A program made the translations under genes and the position numbers. A stretch of 64,000 nucleotides of DNA, taken from the NCBI GenBank assembly GCA_002839855.1, contig PGYV01000001.1, positions 146,438 through 210,437 on the forward strand. The letters run 5' to 3'. How positions within the stretch are numbered: position 1 is the stretch's first letter; each line of letters begins with the position of its first letter. Source of the DNA: Candidatus Goldiibacteriota bacterium HGW-Goldbacteria-1 (GTDB lineage: Bacteria; Oederibacteriota; PGYV01). Shown here one piece after another: positions 45,536 to 53,344 of this stretch. The notes beneath the pieces were generated by a model, which searched no databases, was not told the origin of the DNA, and saw nothing but the letters and a program-made list of their open reading frames with translations.

Positions 45536-45958
45536 TATATCGCCTGCGCTTTCGGTAATTTGTTCTGCAGAAATGGATTTACGGTTTCTCACTTCCGGTG
45601 GCCGCGACTTTTCGGAGACATAATGGCCTCTAAAGACGCCAGTAATTATTTAAAGCATCTTAAAAAGTTATCCAAAACCAACCTGCTGCTCATCGACGAT
45701 TTCGGAATTAGCGCCCTTTTCGATTATGACAGAAAATATTTTCTTGAAATTATCTCAAACAGATACATGGCCGGTTCAACGATTATCACCATCCAATTTC
45801 CAATCAAAGAATGGAACAAATTCATGGGCAAGCCTACAATCGCGGATGCGGTCATGGACAGACTTCTTCATATATCGTATAAATTCGAATTGCGAGGAGG
45901 CTCTATGCGGAAACCACAAAAAACATTGAATAAGGCATTGGATTGCGGTATATTTTAA
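45536..45958 (+). pseudogene. istB: IS21-family istB ATPase remnant, N-terminus missing
   Basis: Reading frame +2 relative to the window thirds gives about 140 residues matching the second half of IstB: YIACAFGNLFCRNGFTVSHF (equivalent to the SYLACALGHAACRxGY part just after Walker A), LLLIDDFGISALF (Walker B), STIITIQFPIKEWNKFMGKP, TIADAVMDRLLHISYKFELR and GGSMRK. Walker A (GxxGTGKT) and all upstream sequence, including istA, are gone; the homology begins abruptly at a family C repeat. The piece is open to its stop, but cannot work as an ATPase. The start codon given by frame (TTG, 45560) is not meaningful. Confidence 0.88.
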
Positions 45959-46002
45959 ATGCGGATAAGGGAGTTCAAAGGCCTTAATTTTCAGGAGGGT
46001 TT

Positions 46003-47136
46003 ATGAAAAAGATTATAGCAATTCTTATGATTCTAATGAGTTTGTTTCTGGTTTCCTGTTCAAATTTAACAAACGGTCAATTAATGGGCTTAATCAGGCA
46101 GACAATTGGGGATAATAAAGGGGCGCTTGAAGAGTATGACAAATTGATTAACAAAAATCCAAAAAACGCAAAGCTTTATTGCCTCCGGGGAATAGTTAAA
46201 TCACAATTAAATGAATATAATAGTGCAATAGATGATTTTAACAAGTCGGTGACTATTGACCCGGGTTTGCAACAGGCTTATTACAGAAGGGGAATGGTTG
46301 AAAATTTTTTGGGTAACAAAAAAGATGCCCTTAAAGATTATTCCAAAGCAATAGAGTTAAATCCAAAAGATTCATATAGTTATGGAGAACGCGGCAATGT
46401 AAAATGGCAATTAGGAGATTTCAAAGGCGCGCTTGATGATTTTAATAAGACAATAGAGTTAAATCCAAACCATAAGATTGCTCATTTTTCTCGCGGCATC
46501 ATTATTGCCGATACGGAAGACTTTAAAAACGCTTTAATTGATTTTAATAAAGCAATAGCACTTGATTCAAAATTTGAAGATGCTTACATGCAGCGAGGAC
46601 GAGTAAAACTTAGACTCGATGACCATAAAGGAGCTATTAATGATTTTACAAAAGCAATATTATTAAAACCAAATAGCAAGGAATTGGAAGAATTACATTT
46701 GTGGAGGGCTTCTGCAAAAAACACAATGGGTGATAGTAAAGGAACACTTGAAGACATAAACGCAGTATTGTCTATTAACCCAAATAATTCATTTGCTTAT
46801 AACGAACGGGCTGATATAAAAAATAAAACCGGCGATTTTTCCGGGGCACTTAAAGATGTTAATAAGTCAATAGAACTTAATCCAAAAATGCTTATCGGAT
46901 ACTGCACACGCGGAGAAATTGAAAATAATTTATCTAATTACAAAAATGCTATAAAAGATTTCAGTAAGGCTATTGAGCTTGCAAATAATTATGCGGATCC
47001 CTACCCCTATTACCATCGTGCTATTGCCAGATTCAAACTCGGCGATAAAACTGGCGCGCTTAAAGATTTAAAAACAGCCTCTTCTCTGGGCTATAAACAA
47101 GCAGATGATAAAATTAAAGAAATTCAAAGCAATTAA
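46003..47136 (+). CDS. TPR-repeat lipoprotein
   Basis: 377 residues. Lipoprotein signal ending LVSCSNL (Cys about 19), then about ten TPR units of 34 residues almost without gaps, in the pattern GDxKGALxDxNKxIELNPKx (for example DNKGALEEYDKLINKNPKN, KKDALKDYSKAIELNPKD, DFKGALDDFNKTIELNPN). Protein-protein scaffold on a membrane surface. Base composition is clearly more AT-rich than its neighbours and it lies 44 bases downstream of the istB fragment and just before IS21-end-like repeats, so it may have come with, or been carried by, the insertion. SD AGGAGG before the ATG. Confidence 0.88.
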   Translation: MKKIIAILMILMSLFLVSCSNLTNGQLMGLIRQTIGDNKGALEEYDKLINKNPKNAKLYCLRGIVKSQLNEYNSAIDDFNKSVTIDPGLQQAYYRRGMVENFLGNKKDALKDYSKAIELNPKDSYSYGERGNVKWQLGDFKGALDDFNKTIELNPNHKIAHFSRGIIIADTEDFKNALIDFNKAIALDSKFEDAYMQRGRVKLRLDDHKGAINDFTKAILLKPNSKELEELHLWRASAKNTMGDSKGTLEDINAVLSINPNNSFAYNERADIKNKTGDFSGALKDVNKSIELNPKMLIGYCTRGEIENNLSNYKNAIKDFSKAIELANNYADPYPYYHRAIARFKLGDKTGALKDLKTASSLGYKQADDKIKEIQSN

Positions 47137-47192
47137 AATAAAGGATAATTGATTCAAAGTTTTTGACGAGAATTATTCTTGACTTACCGGCT

Positions 47193-47280
47193 GGTCGTCA
47201 TTAACGGATTGAGTGGTCGCATGAGCGTTCCGGCTGGTCGTCTTGCAGCGGAAATGCTGGTCGCCTTGAGCGGATTTTAT
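47193..47280. mobile_element. IS21-like end: four TGGTCG-type repeats
   Basis: TGGTCG recurs at 47193, 47215, 47236 and 47259 (22, 21 and 23 bases apart), each followed by a form of TTGAGCGGA or CATGAGCG. Such arrays of 20-odd-base repeats at the tip of IS21-family elements are transposase-binding sites. Together with the istB fragment 1.2 kb upstream, it looks like the right end of the same element, with a TPR gene between. Confidence 0.55.
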
Positions 47281-47560
47281 ATATAAGCCATAGCCCATAA
47301 ATAAACCTTAAACAACTACAAAATCGCAGCTTTATCTTTTAGTTCTATTTAACCTTTATGGCTTATACGTTATGGCTTGATTCTGATTATTTATGGGCTA
47401 TGGTTTACACAATAGCCCAAAGCTCATAACCCATAGCCTATAAATAAACCTTAAACAACTGCAAAACCGCAGATTTATCTTTTATTTCTATTTAACCTTT
47501 ATGGCTTATACGTTATGGCTTGATTTTGATTATTTATGGGCTATGGCTTATGCGCTATGG
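47281..47560. repeat. Repeat family C, two tandem ~125-bp inverted-repeat elements
   Basis: Each unit starts with ATAAGCCATAGCCCATAAAT and ends with the inverse ATTTATGGGCTATGGCTTAT; unit 1 about 47284-47408, unit 2 about 47424-47552. The interiors match closely, including caaaaYcgcagMtttatctt and acctttatggcttatacgtt. The end arms could pair over the whole unit. No ORF. Related pieces at 45481, 51650 and 54553. Confidence 0.75.
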
Positions 47561-47568
47561 CTTAGGTC

Positions 47569-48558
47569 TTAAACGTATTCCGTTCCCTCTATCTTTTCAA
47601 TATAATGCTCCGCGGAATAGGCTGCTATGGCTCCGTCGCCCGCCGCGGTTACTGCCTGCCTTAACTTTTTTTCAATACAGTCGCCGCAGGCAAAAATACC
47701 GTCAACGCTTGTTTTCATGTCCGTGTCTGTTTTTATATATCCCTGTGAATCCATTTCCAGTGTCCCTTTCATGAATTCCGTCCCGGGTATCAGCCCTATA
47801 AATACAAAAACCCCTGACACTTTTAAATCAGTTTCCGTACCGGTTTTAAGATTTTTAATTTTAACGCCATCAACACCTTTTGCCCCAAAAATAGAGGTTA
47901 CAGCCGAATCAAGAATAAAACTTATTTTAGGATTTGCAAAAGCCCTGTCCTGTATTATTTTAGCGGCCCTTAGCCTGTCACGCCTGTGTATAATATGCAC
48001 TTTGGACGCAAATTTTGTAAGATAAATACCCTCTTCTACCGCGGTATCTCCCCCGCCTATCACCGCCACTTCCAGATTCCGGTAAAATGCTCCGTCGCAT
48101 GTCGCGCAGTTTGAAACTCCCCTGCCCCTGAATTCAGCTTCCCCCGGCACCCCTATGTCCCTATATCTGGCGCCGGTGGCCACTATTATTGCTTTTGCTT
48201 CATATACTGTCCCGGACGCACAATGAACTTTTTTAATTCCGCCGCTTTCACTTTCAATTTTTAACACCTCATCAAATACTTTAACCAGGCCAAAGTTATC
48301 AGCCTGCTTTTCCATTTTTTGTATAAGCTCCGGCCCTGAAACATTTTCAAATCCCGGATAATTTTCAATTTCAGCGGTTAAAAATATCTGCCCTCCCACG
48401 GCAAGTTTTTCAATCATCATTACTTTTAAGCCCGCCCTGCAATTATAAATGGCAGCTGTAAGGCCCGCAGGCCCGCCGCCTATAATAATTACATCCGCTT
48501 TATTTGACACGCTTCCACCCTGTGAATTTGAAAGATTAATTGATATACCCGTATCCAT
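47569..48558 (-). CDS. trxB: Thioredoxin reductase
   Basis: 329 residues, low-molecular-weight NADPH-thioredoxin reductase type. FAD loop ADVIIIGGGPAGLTAAIYN at residues 22-40, redox site VSNCATCDGAFYRN (C-A-T-C), NADPH loop VAVIGGGDTAVEEGIYLTKF, and C-terminal FAD motif GIFACGDCIEKKLRQAVTA. It transfers electrons from NADPH to thioredoxin; the obvious partner is the PDO-thioredoxin fusion encoded just upstream (31-base gap). SD GGGAGG before the ATG. Last gene of an ArsR-controlled operon. Confidence 0.96.
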   Translation of the reverse strand: MDTGISINLSNSQGGSVSNKADVIIIGGGPAGLTAAIYNCRAGLKVMMIEKLAVGGQIFLTAEIENYPGFENVSGPELIQKMEKQADNFGLVKVFDEVLKIESESGGIKKVHCASGTVYEAKAIIVATGARYRDIGVPGEAEFRGRGVSNCATCDGAFYRNLEVAVIGGGDTAVEEGIYLTKFASKVHIIHRRDRLRAAKIIQDRAFANPKISFILDSAVTSIFGAKGVDGVKIKNLKTGTETDLKVSGVFVFIGLIPGTEFMKGTLEMDSQGYIKTDTDMKTSVDGIFACGDCIEKKLRQAVTAAGDGAIAAYSAEHYIEKIEGTEYV

Positions 48559-48589
48559 ATTAATTCCTCCCTGTATTTTAATAAATCTT

Positions 48590-49654
48590 CTATTTTAAAA
48601 GTTCCTGTATCCTGCTTAAAAGCATCGGTTTTGGCTGAAGCCCCACAATATCGCCGGTTTTTATGCCGTTCTTGAACACCATAATGGTGGGTATGGACAT
48701 AATCCCGTGTGTCTCGGCTGTTTCGCGGTTTTCATCAACGTTAAGCTTTGCAAAAACAATTTTACCGGCCTCTTCCTGCGCAAGCTGGTCAATTTCAGGG
48801 GATAACATTTTGCACGGCATGCACCATTCCGCCCAGCAGTCCACCACAAGCGCTGGATATTTGGCCAGCGCCTGCTTAAAATTACTGTCCGTTACATAGA
48901 TTGTTTCTTTTGGGCTGTCTGTAAGTTTTTCTTTCTGCGCTTTTATTTTCATTGCCTCTGCTTCCAAAGCGGCCGCTTTTTCCGGCGCGCTGTACTTTAA
49001 AACCTGCATTATAAGCGCCCTGTCATTCTGTGCGCCTACCGTGATTGAAGCAGGGTCTGAATTTATAACCTGCTGCGGCACCGAACCCACATTAAATTTT
49101 TCGGATAACTGCTGATTTTCCATAGATTCAACGCATTCCGCAGTGATTTTGCCTTTTGTTTCAACGGCAATCTTAGCCGCAAGAATAACAGACCTTGGGC
49201 AATACGGGCATGTGGGAGTGATAAAAACCTGTATCTTGGCTTCTTTATCCGCACTTGTAAGCAGCGCCTTATCTTCATCAGACAGCCCTGTTTTACCGCC
49301 GGACAGCATAATAATTATTTCAATTAAACTTGTGGCTTCATGGCCAAGCGGAGCGCCGTTAAAAATTATTTTATATCCCTTTTTTAACCCCAAAGAAATA
49401 CTGGGTGAAGTGATTATTCCTATTTTTTTTGCTTCGTCAGAATCCGCTGACTTTTCTTCAACCAAAATTCTGCCGTCTATTTCTGACAATTCCTTTAAAA
49501 ACCTCTTCGCAAAAGTGACAAGCTGCTTTTCCTGCTCGCTTTCAGATACACCGTCCTTTCCGCTGTAAATAACCACATCCACACTTTCCTTAAGCTCCGC
49601 GTCAAATTTATTTTTTATTTCTTTAACGGAATTTTCATCAATAAGCCTGTCCAT
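48590..49654 (-). CDS. Glutaredoxin-like protein disulfide oxidoreductase fused to thioredoxin
   Basis: 354 residues from the ATG at 49652-49654 (GGGAGG seven bases upstream; a 47-codon longer frame overlaps arsR and is unsupported). Three thioredoxin folds: a first, degenerate one without active-site Cys (about 10-115), a second with FITPTCPYCPRSV (C-P-Y-C), together the PDO/glutaredoxin-like pair, then after a helical linker a normal thioredoxin (about 250-354) with DCWAEWCMPCKMLSPEIDQL. PDO is best known from archaea and thermophiles; fusion to a true thioredoxin is uncommon. The operon mate trxB should reduce one or both domains. Confidence 0.9.
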   Translation of the reverse strand: MDRLIDENSVKEIKNKFDAELKESVDVVIYSGKDGVSESEQEKQLVTFAKRFLKELSEIDGRILVEEKSADSDEAKKIGIITSPSISLGLKKGYKIIFNGAPLGHEATSLIEIIIMLSGGKTGLSDEDKALLTSADKEAKIQVFITPTCPYCPRSVILAAKIAVETKGKITAECVESMENQQLSEKFNVGSVPQQVINSDPASITVGAQNDRALIMQVLKYSAPEKAAALEAEAMKIKAQKEKLTDSPKETIYVTDSNFKQALAKYPALVVDCWAEWCMPCKMLSPEIDQLAQEEAGKIVFAKLNVDENRETAETHGIMSIPTIMVFKNGIKTGDIVGLQPKPMLLSRIQELLK

Positions 49655-49655
49655 T

Positions 49656-49979
49656 TTATCTGCCTCCCTTTTTCTTTTTACTTCCGCCCGCAATATCAAG
49701 GCCGCGCTTTTCGGCAATCTTTCCGGCGGCATCCACCATCTTAAACACCTCTGCACAGCTGGCTTTGTAGCAGGTCTTGGTTCCTTTTTTTTCACATATA
49801 AGTATTCCCGCTTTTTTTAAAGCCCCCAGATGCCTGGAAGTCTGCGGCTGCGGTTCTCCGCACAACTTTGCCAGATTTGTGACACAGCAGTTATTTTCGC
49901 TTAATATCTGAATTATCTTCACCCTTGAAGGGTGGGAAAGCGCTTTAAACTGTTCCGCCTGCATTTCATACATTGTCAT
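49656..49979 (-). CDS. ArsR-family repressor, cysteine-rich
   Basis: 107 residues, winged helix with the family pattern FKALSHPSRVKIIQIL, VTNLAKLCGEPQPQTSRHLG and ALKKAGILICEKKGTKTCYK. It has an unusual number of cysteines: a CC pair in ENNCCVT, LC in AKLCGE, then ICEKK, TCYKAS and SCAEVF. These are candidates for a redox or metal sensor. It heads the operon arsR-PDO/thioredoxin-trxB (one base to the next ATG), and its promoter carries a 28-bp inverted repeat, so it probably represses the operon until oxidised or metal-bound. The ligand is not known. Confidence 0.92.
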   Translation of the reverse strand: MTMYEMQAEQFKALSHPSRVKIIQILSENNCCVTNLAKLCGEPQPQTSRHLGALKKAGILICEKKGTKTCYKASCAEVFKMVDAAGKIAEKRGLDIAGGSKKKKGGR

Positions 49980-50004
49980 ACATTACCTCCTGATTGGGTA
50001 TATT

Positions 50005-50035
50005 ACAATTATACACATAGCTGTATAATTGTCAA
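50005..50035 (-). promoter_or_regulatory. arsR-trx operon promoter with 11+6+11 inverted-repeat operator
   Basis: ACAATTATACA (50005-50015) and its exact inverse TGTATAATTGT (50022-50032) flank CATAGC. On the minus strand -35 TTGACA (50030-50035) and -10 TATAAT (50008-50013) are 16 bases apart and fall inside the arms, so bound repressor would hide both boxes. Fits an ArsR/SmtB autoregulatory site. Confidence 0.85.
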
Positions 50036-50090
50036 TCACAGCGGAAAAATCTATAAACCCTGACATCCCTTTATTATTACCTATAAACCA

Positions 50091-50118
50091 TTGAACTTTT
50101 TTTTGTATAGTATATAAT
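50091..50118 (+). promoter_or_regulatory. def-fmt promoter
   Basis: -35 TTGAAC (50091-50096), 16 bases, -10 TATAAT (50113-50118), 30 bases before the def ATG. Confidence 0.65.
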
Positions 50119-50148
50119 TATTACACATTATCAAAAGGACGGTTACAA

Positions 50149-50673
50149 ATGACTTATGAAATTAAGAAATACGGAGACCCGGTATTAAAAAAGAAAGCGG
50201 AACCGGTGACAGAATTTGGCGAGGATTTAAAAAAGATTTTTGATGACATGCTGGAAACTATGTACGCTTTTAACGGCGTCGGCCTTGCAGCAAATCAGGT
50301 GGGTATCTTAAAACAGATGATAACAATTGATACTTCCAGGGAGGAGGACCGCGTTATATTGTACCTGGCAAATCCCGTGGTTACCTCTGTTTCAAAAGAT
50401 AAAGTAACCTTTGAAGAGGGGTGCTTAAGCTTCCCGGGCATTTTTGAAAAAATTGACAGGCCTGCTAAAATTACGGTAAGCGCGTTTGACCCATACGGTA
50501 AACCTTTAAAAATAGAGGCAGAAGGCTTTCTTGCCATAGTGCTTCAGCACGAAATAGACCATTTAAACGGGGTGGTTTTTATTGACCGCATGTCCCCTGC
50601 AAGAAAATTCACACACGGCAAGGAACTTAAAGAATTAAAAACAGCAACAAAAACCGGGGCAAAACTTAAATGA
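50149..50673 (+). CDS. def: Peptide deformylase
   Basis: 174 residues. Removes the formyl group from new proteins. All three motifs are intact: GVGLAANQVGI (motif 1), EEGCLSFPG (motif 2, metal-binding Cys) and LQHEIDHLNGVVF (motif 3, HExxH metal site). The C-terminal tail is short. It overlaps fmt by four bases (ATGA), the common def-fmt order, so formylation and deformylation are coexpressed. AAGGAC upstream serves as ribosome site. Confidence 0.97.
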   Translation: MTYEIKKYGDPVLKKKAEPVTEFGEDLKKIFDDMLETMYAFNGVGLAANQVGILKQMITIDTSREEDRVILYLANPVVTSVSKDKVTFEEGCLSFPGIFEKIDRPAKITVSAFDPYGKPLKIEAEGFLAIVLQHEIDHLNGVVFIDRMSPARKFTHGKELKELKTATKTGAKLK

Positions 50674-51602
50674 ACATAGTTTTTTTTGGAACTCCTGAAT
50701 TTGCAGTTCCCTCTTTAAAAGCCGCTGCCGCATCCGGCCATAAAATTCTTTTCGCGGTTTCACAACCGGACCGCCCTGCAGGCAGAAAACAGGAAATACT
50801 TCCCACCCCCGTAAAAAAAACCGCCCTTGAACTTGCAATCCCGGTATTACAGCCGGAAAAAGTCAAGTCACCGGAATTTATGGAACAGTATCTGCAGTCA
50901 AAACCGGACCTTAACCTTATCGCGGCGTTTGGACAGATACTGCCTGACGAAATAATTTACCACCCAAAATTCCACAGTATAAACATCCACGCTTCACTTC
51001 TTCCCAGGTGGCGCGGCGCGGCGCCGATAAACGCCGCCATAATGGCGGGTGATAAAGAAACCGGGGTAAGCTACCAGTTTATAGACAAGCGGCTTGACTG
51101 CGGTGACATAATGCATATGGATAGATATGAAATACAGGATGGTGATGATTCAATTACCCTTTATTCAAAACTCTCCGCCCTTGCCGGCAATTCTGTGCCG
51201 CGCGTACTTGAACTGCTTGAATCCGGGAAATATGAAAGGGTAAAACAGGATGACAGCGCTACCACACTTGTGAAGACACTTAAAAAAGAAGATGGAAAGA
51301 TAGATTTTAAAAAATCAAACAGGGATATCTTTAATATGGTACGCGGGCTTCTCCCATGGCCTGTCTCTTATTGCGGGCTTGACGGAAAAATCCTGAAAAT
51401 ATTCAGTGCTACGTGTATTGACAACGCGGAAGTTCACCCTCCCGGCACCGTTTATGGAATTGAAAAAGGTTCGGGATTCATGGTAGCTGCGGGAAAAGGC
51501 GGACTGCTGATTAAGGAAATTCAGGCAGAAGGTAAAAAAAGAATGTCCGCGTCAGATTTCATCGCCGGCCATCAGGATATTGTGGGGAAGGTATTAAAAT
51601 AA
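50670..51602 (+). CDS. fmt: Methionyl-tRNA formyltransferase
   Basis: 310 residues. Formylates initiator Met-tRNA with 10-formyl-THF. Motifs: FFGTPEFAVPSLKAAAASGH, NIHASLLPRWRGAAPINAAI (catalytic Asn, His and the conserved SLLPxWRG), MAGDKETGVS and the Asp-containing LDCGDIM. C-terminal tRNA-binding OB-like domain about 205-305 (LPWPVSYCGLDGKILKIFSA). Normal length. Overlaps def. Confidence 0.97.
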   Translation: MNIVFFGTPEFAVPSLKAAAASGHKILFAVSQPDRPAGRKQEILPTPVKKTALELAIPVLQPEKVKSPEFMEQYLQSKPDLNLIAAFGQILPDEIIYHPKFHSINIHASLLPRWRGAAPINAAIMAGDKETGVSYQFIDKRLDCGDIMHMDRYEIQDGDDSITLYSKLSALAGNSVPRVLELLESGKYERVKQDDSATTLVKTLKKEDGKIDFKKSNRDIFNMVRGLLPWPVSYCGLDGKILKIFSATCIDNAEVHPPGTVYGIEKGSGFMVAAGKGGLLIKEIQAEGKKRMSASDFIAGHQDIVGKVLK

Positions 51603-51649
51603 AAATTATCCCATAACCGTTTAACCCATATCCATTTATATAAAAACAT

Positions 51650-51790
51650 TTCTCCAATCAAACTCAAGCCATAGATTATAAGCCATAGCCCATAAATAAT
51701 GAATTAACCAAAAGAATATAAACCAAAAAGTATAAATAGTACAAAAACCTATTTGTTTTAAGGTTTATTTATTGGCTATTTTGATGGGAT
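51650..51790. repeat. Repeat family C-like element, degenerate
   Basis: Starts with CAAGCCATAGATTATAAGCC and ATAGCCCATAAATAATG, and ends with GGTTTATTTATTGGCTATTT, the family C arms with substitutions. Interior differs from the 47281 copies. The stretch 51603-51943 has no gene; besides this it holds one REP palindrome (51856) and a ccaagcttctaagcatctaa segment. Confidence 0.6.
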
Positions 51791-51855
51791 ACACATTATT
51801 CTAAACTGGCTATTTTACTAATTGCTTTATACTTAATATTATCTATTTTAAAATC

Positions 51856-51886
51856 AACTGCCCCGGGCTAAAGCCCGCGGCTACCA
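51856..51886. repeat. REP-like palindrome
   Basis: AACTGCCCCGGGCTAAAGCC then CGCGGCTACCA; same design with CGGGCTAAAGCCCG core. Confidence 0.75.
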
Positions 51887-51943
51887 GGTCCAAACCGAGC
51901 TGCCAAGCTTCTAAGCATCTAAACGTCAAAGCTTCCGCTCTTA

Positions 51944-52324
51944 TTATATTTCCGCTATCGCCTCTATTTCAATATTAGCGCCTTTGGGAAGAGCGGCCAC
52001 CTGTACAGTGCTTCTGGCAGGAAGATTTTTTCCGAATAGCTCTTCCATTACTTCATTTACAAATTTAAAATCATCGAGATTTGTCATAAATACCGTCATC
52101 TTAAGCACATTTTCAATGGAGCTTCCCGCGGTTTGTAAAACAGCTTCCATATTCTGAAAAATAAGCCTAGTTTCTTTGTGTATACCCTCTGTAGATAGAT
52201 GTCCTGTTTCGGGAACAATCGGCAGAAGGCCGGAGAGAAATAATAAATTACCGCATTTTACCGCCTGTGAATACGCACCGATTGGTTTTGGGGCTTTGTC
52301 CGTAAAAATAATTTCTTTTGCCAT
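51944..52324 (-). CDS. ridA: RidA-family enamine/imine deaminase
   Basis: 126 residues, the normal length of RidA/YjgF/UK114 trimers. It hydrolyses reactive 2-aminoacrylate made by PLP enzymes such as serine/threonine dehydratases. Visible: APKPIGAYSQAVKCGNLLFL (Ser/Tyr pocket), GSSIENVLKMTVFMTNLDDF, and the Arg signature LPARSTVQVAALPKGANIEI with the substrate-binding Arg. SD GGAGG before the ATG. Monocistronic in appearance. Confidence 0.95.
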   Translation of the reverse strand: MAKEIIFTDKAPKPIGAYSQAVKCGNLLFLSGLLPIVPETGHLSTEGIHKETRLIFQNMEAVLQTAGSSIENVLKMTVFMTNLDDFKFVNEVMEELFGKNLPARSTVQVAALPKGANIEIEAIAEI

Positions 52325-52383
52325 AATTTCCTCCCTTATTCACGTTTTTTTAATTATAGCATAAAAATTATGTATATTAAGCG

Positions 52384-53328
52384 CTATACGGTTATAATGC
52401 CCTTTGCCTTTTCGTAAACTTCAACCGCTTCCGGAATTTCCGGTTTATAATCCGCGAATTTTACAAGGTCGCACTCCTGCAGCAGCTCTTTTATTGCCTG
52501 TACTTCTTTTTTCCCGGCGCCGGCGCTTTCCAGTTTTTTCATTATTTCCTGTGTGGTAAGTTCGTTAAAGGAAACATTATACTTGCCTGAAAGAAATAAT
52601 CTTATAACTTCATAAGCTTCAAAATAAAACAGCTTGGGTTCTGTTTTAATAAAGTCTGCCGCTGCATCCAGCCTGTTTAAAGCATCCTTTCTGAAATCTA
52701 TTACCTGCTGTTTTACCGGCTTAGGCTGTTTTTTACCCTTTAACTTTTTAATTATAAAATATGCAGCGGTTATAAGCACAGCAAGAAGTATCAGATACGG
52801 CAGGTATTTTTCAGGCCTGAAATCCAGGCTTACCCTTATTTCTTTAATCTGGCTCTGCGGCACTATTGTAGGTACCGCCGCCGGAAGCGAAGCCGTAGGC
52901 TGCATCTGCTGCTGCCTGCTGCCGCCCGATACAGTAATGATAACGGGTTTTGTTTCAATTGTTTCATATGCCTTTGTGTCCGGATTCATAAAAGTGACTT
53001 TGGAAGGCTTTATTGTCACCTGCCCGCTTTTTACCGCGACAAGGACAAACTGCATGGATGTGGCTATTGATGTCTGCCCGTTTATTATGTTAATTCTGCT
53101 GGATGACTGGCTTCCTGACATCCTGAAACCTTCAAAATCAGGCGGGGTTATTCTTGGGCTTTGCGAAGCATCCCCGGTGCGGTTAACCGAAACCGTATAT
53201 ACTATAGAGTCCCCCAGCACAGCTGTCTTTTTATCCGTACCAGCCACAGCTTCCACGGTAATGACAGCATATACAGCAGCTGCCATAACAAGAATTAATA
53301 ATAAGACCAATAAAGATTTTTTCTTCAC
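52384..53328 (-). CDS. BatD-like membrane protein
   Basis: 314 residues from a GTG at 53326-53328 with GGAGGG four bases upstream; a longer frame starting at 53361 would overlap the upstream gene and has no better site. N-terminal membrane anchor/signal (KSLLVLLLILVMAAAVYAVI), a periplasmic beta domain with BatD features (VLGDSIVYTVSVNRTGDASQ, ITPPDFEGFRMSGSQSSSRI, VTIKPSKVTFMNPDTK), Pro/Gln linker, one membrane helix (YLPYLILLAVLITAAYFIIK), then a cytoplasmic helical domain. BatD is normally next to MoxR and VWA genes (BatA/B) in stress or envelope loci; none is here. Sixteen bases after the DUF362 gene. Confidence 0.8.
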   Translation of the reverse strand: MKKKSLLVLLLILVMAAAVYAVITVEAVAGTDKKTAVLGDSIVYTVSVNRTGDASQSPRITPPDFEGFRMSGSQSSSRINIINGQTSIATSMQFVLVAVKSGQVTIKPSKVTFMNPDTKAYETIETKPVIITVSGGSRQQQMQPTASLPAAVPTIVPQSQIKEIRVSLDFRPEKYLPYLILLAVLITAAYFIIKKLKGKKQPKPVKQQVIDFRKDALNRLDAAADFIKTEPKLFYFEAYEVIRLFLSGKYNVSFNELTTQEIMKKLESAGAGKKEVQAIKELLQECDLVKFADYKPEIPEAVEVYEKAKGIITV

Positions 53329-53344
53329 TTCACCCTCCAAATAT

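Noticed and set aside
45560-45958. Functional IstB ATPase
   Set aside because: Walker A and the N-terminal half are missing and no istA is present.
47193-47280. Small CRISPR-like array
   Set aside because: Only four units, diverged, with no distinct spacers and no cas genes; better explained as IS21-end repeats.
49655-49795. Longer N-terminus for the PDO-thioredoxin fusion
   Set aside because: The extension lies wholly inside arsR and has no ribosome site, whereas the ATG at 49654 has GGGAGG at good distance.
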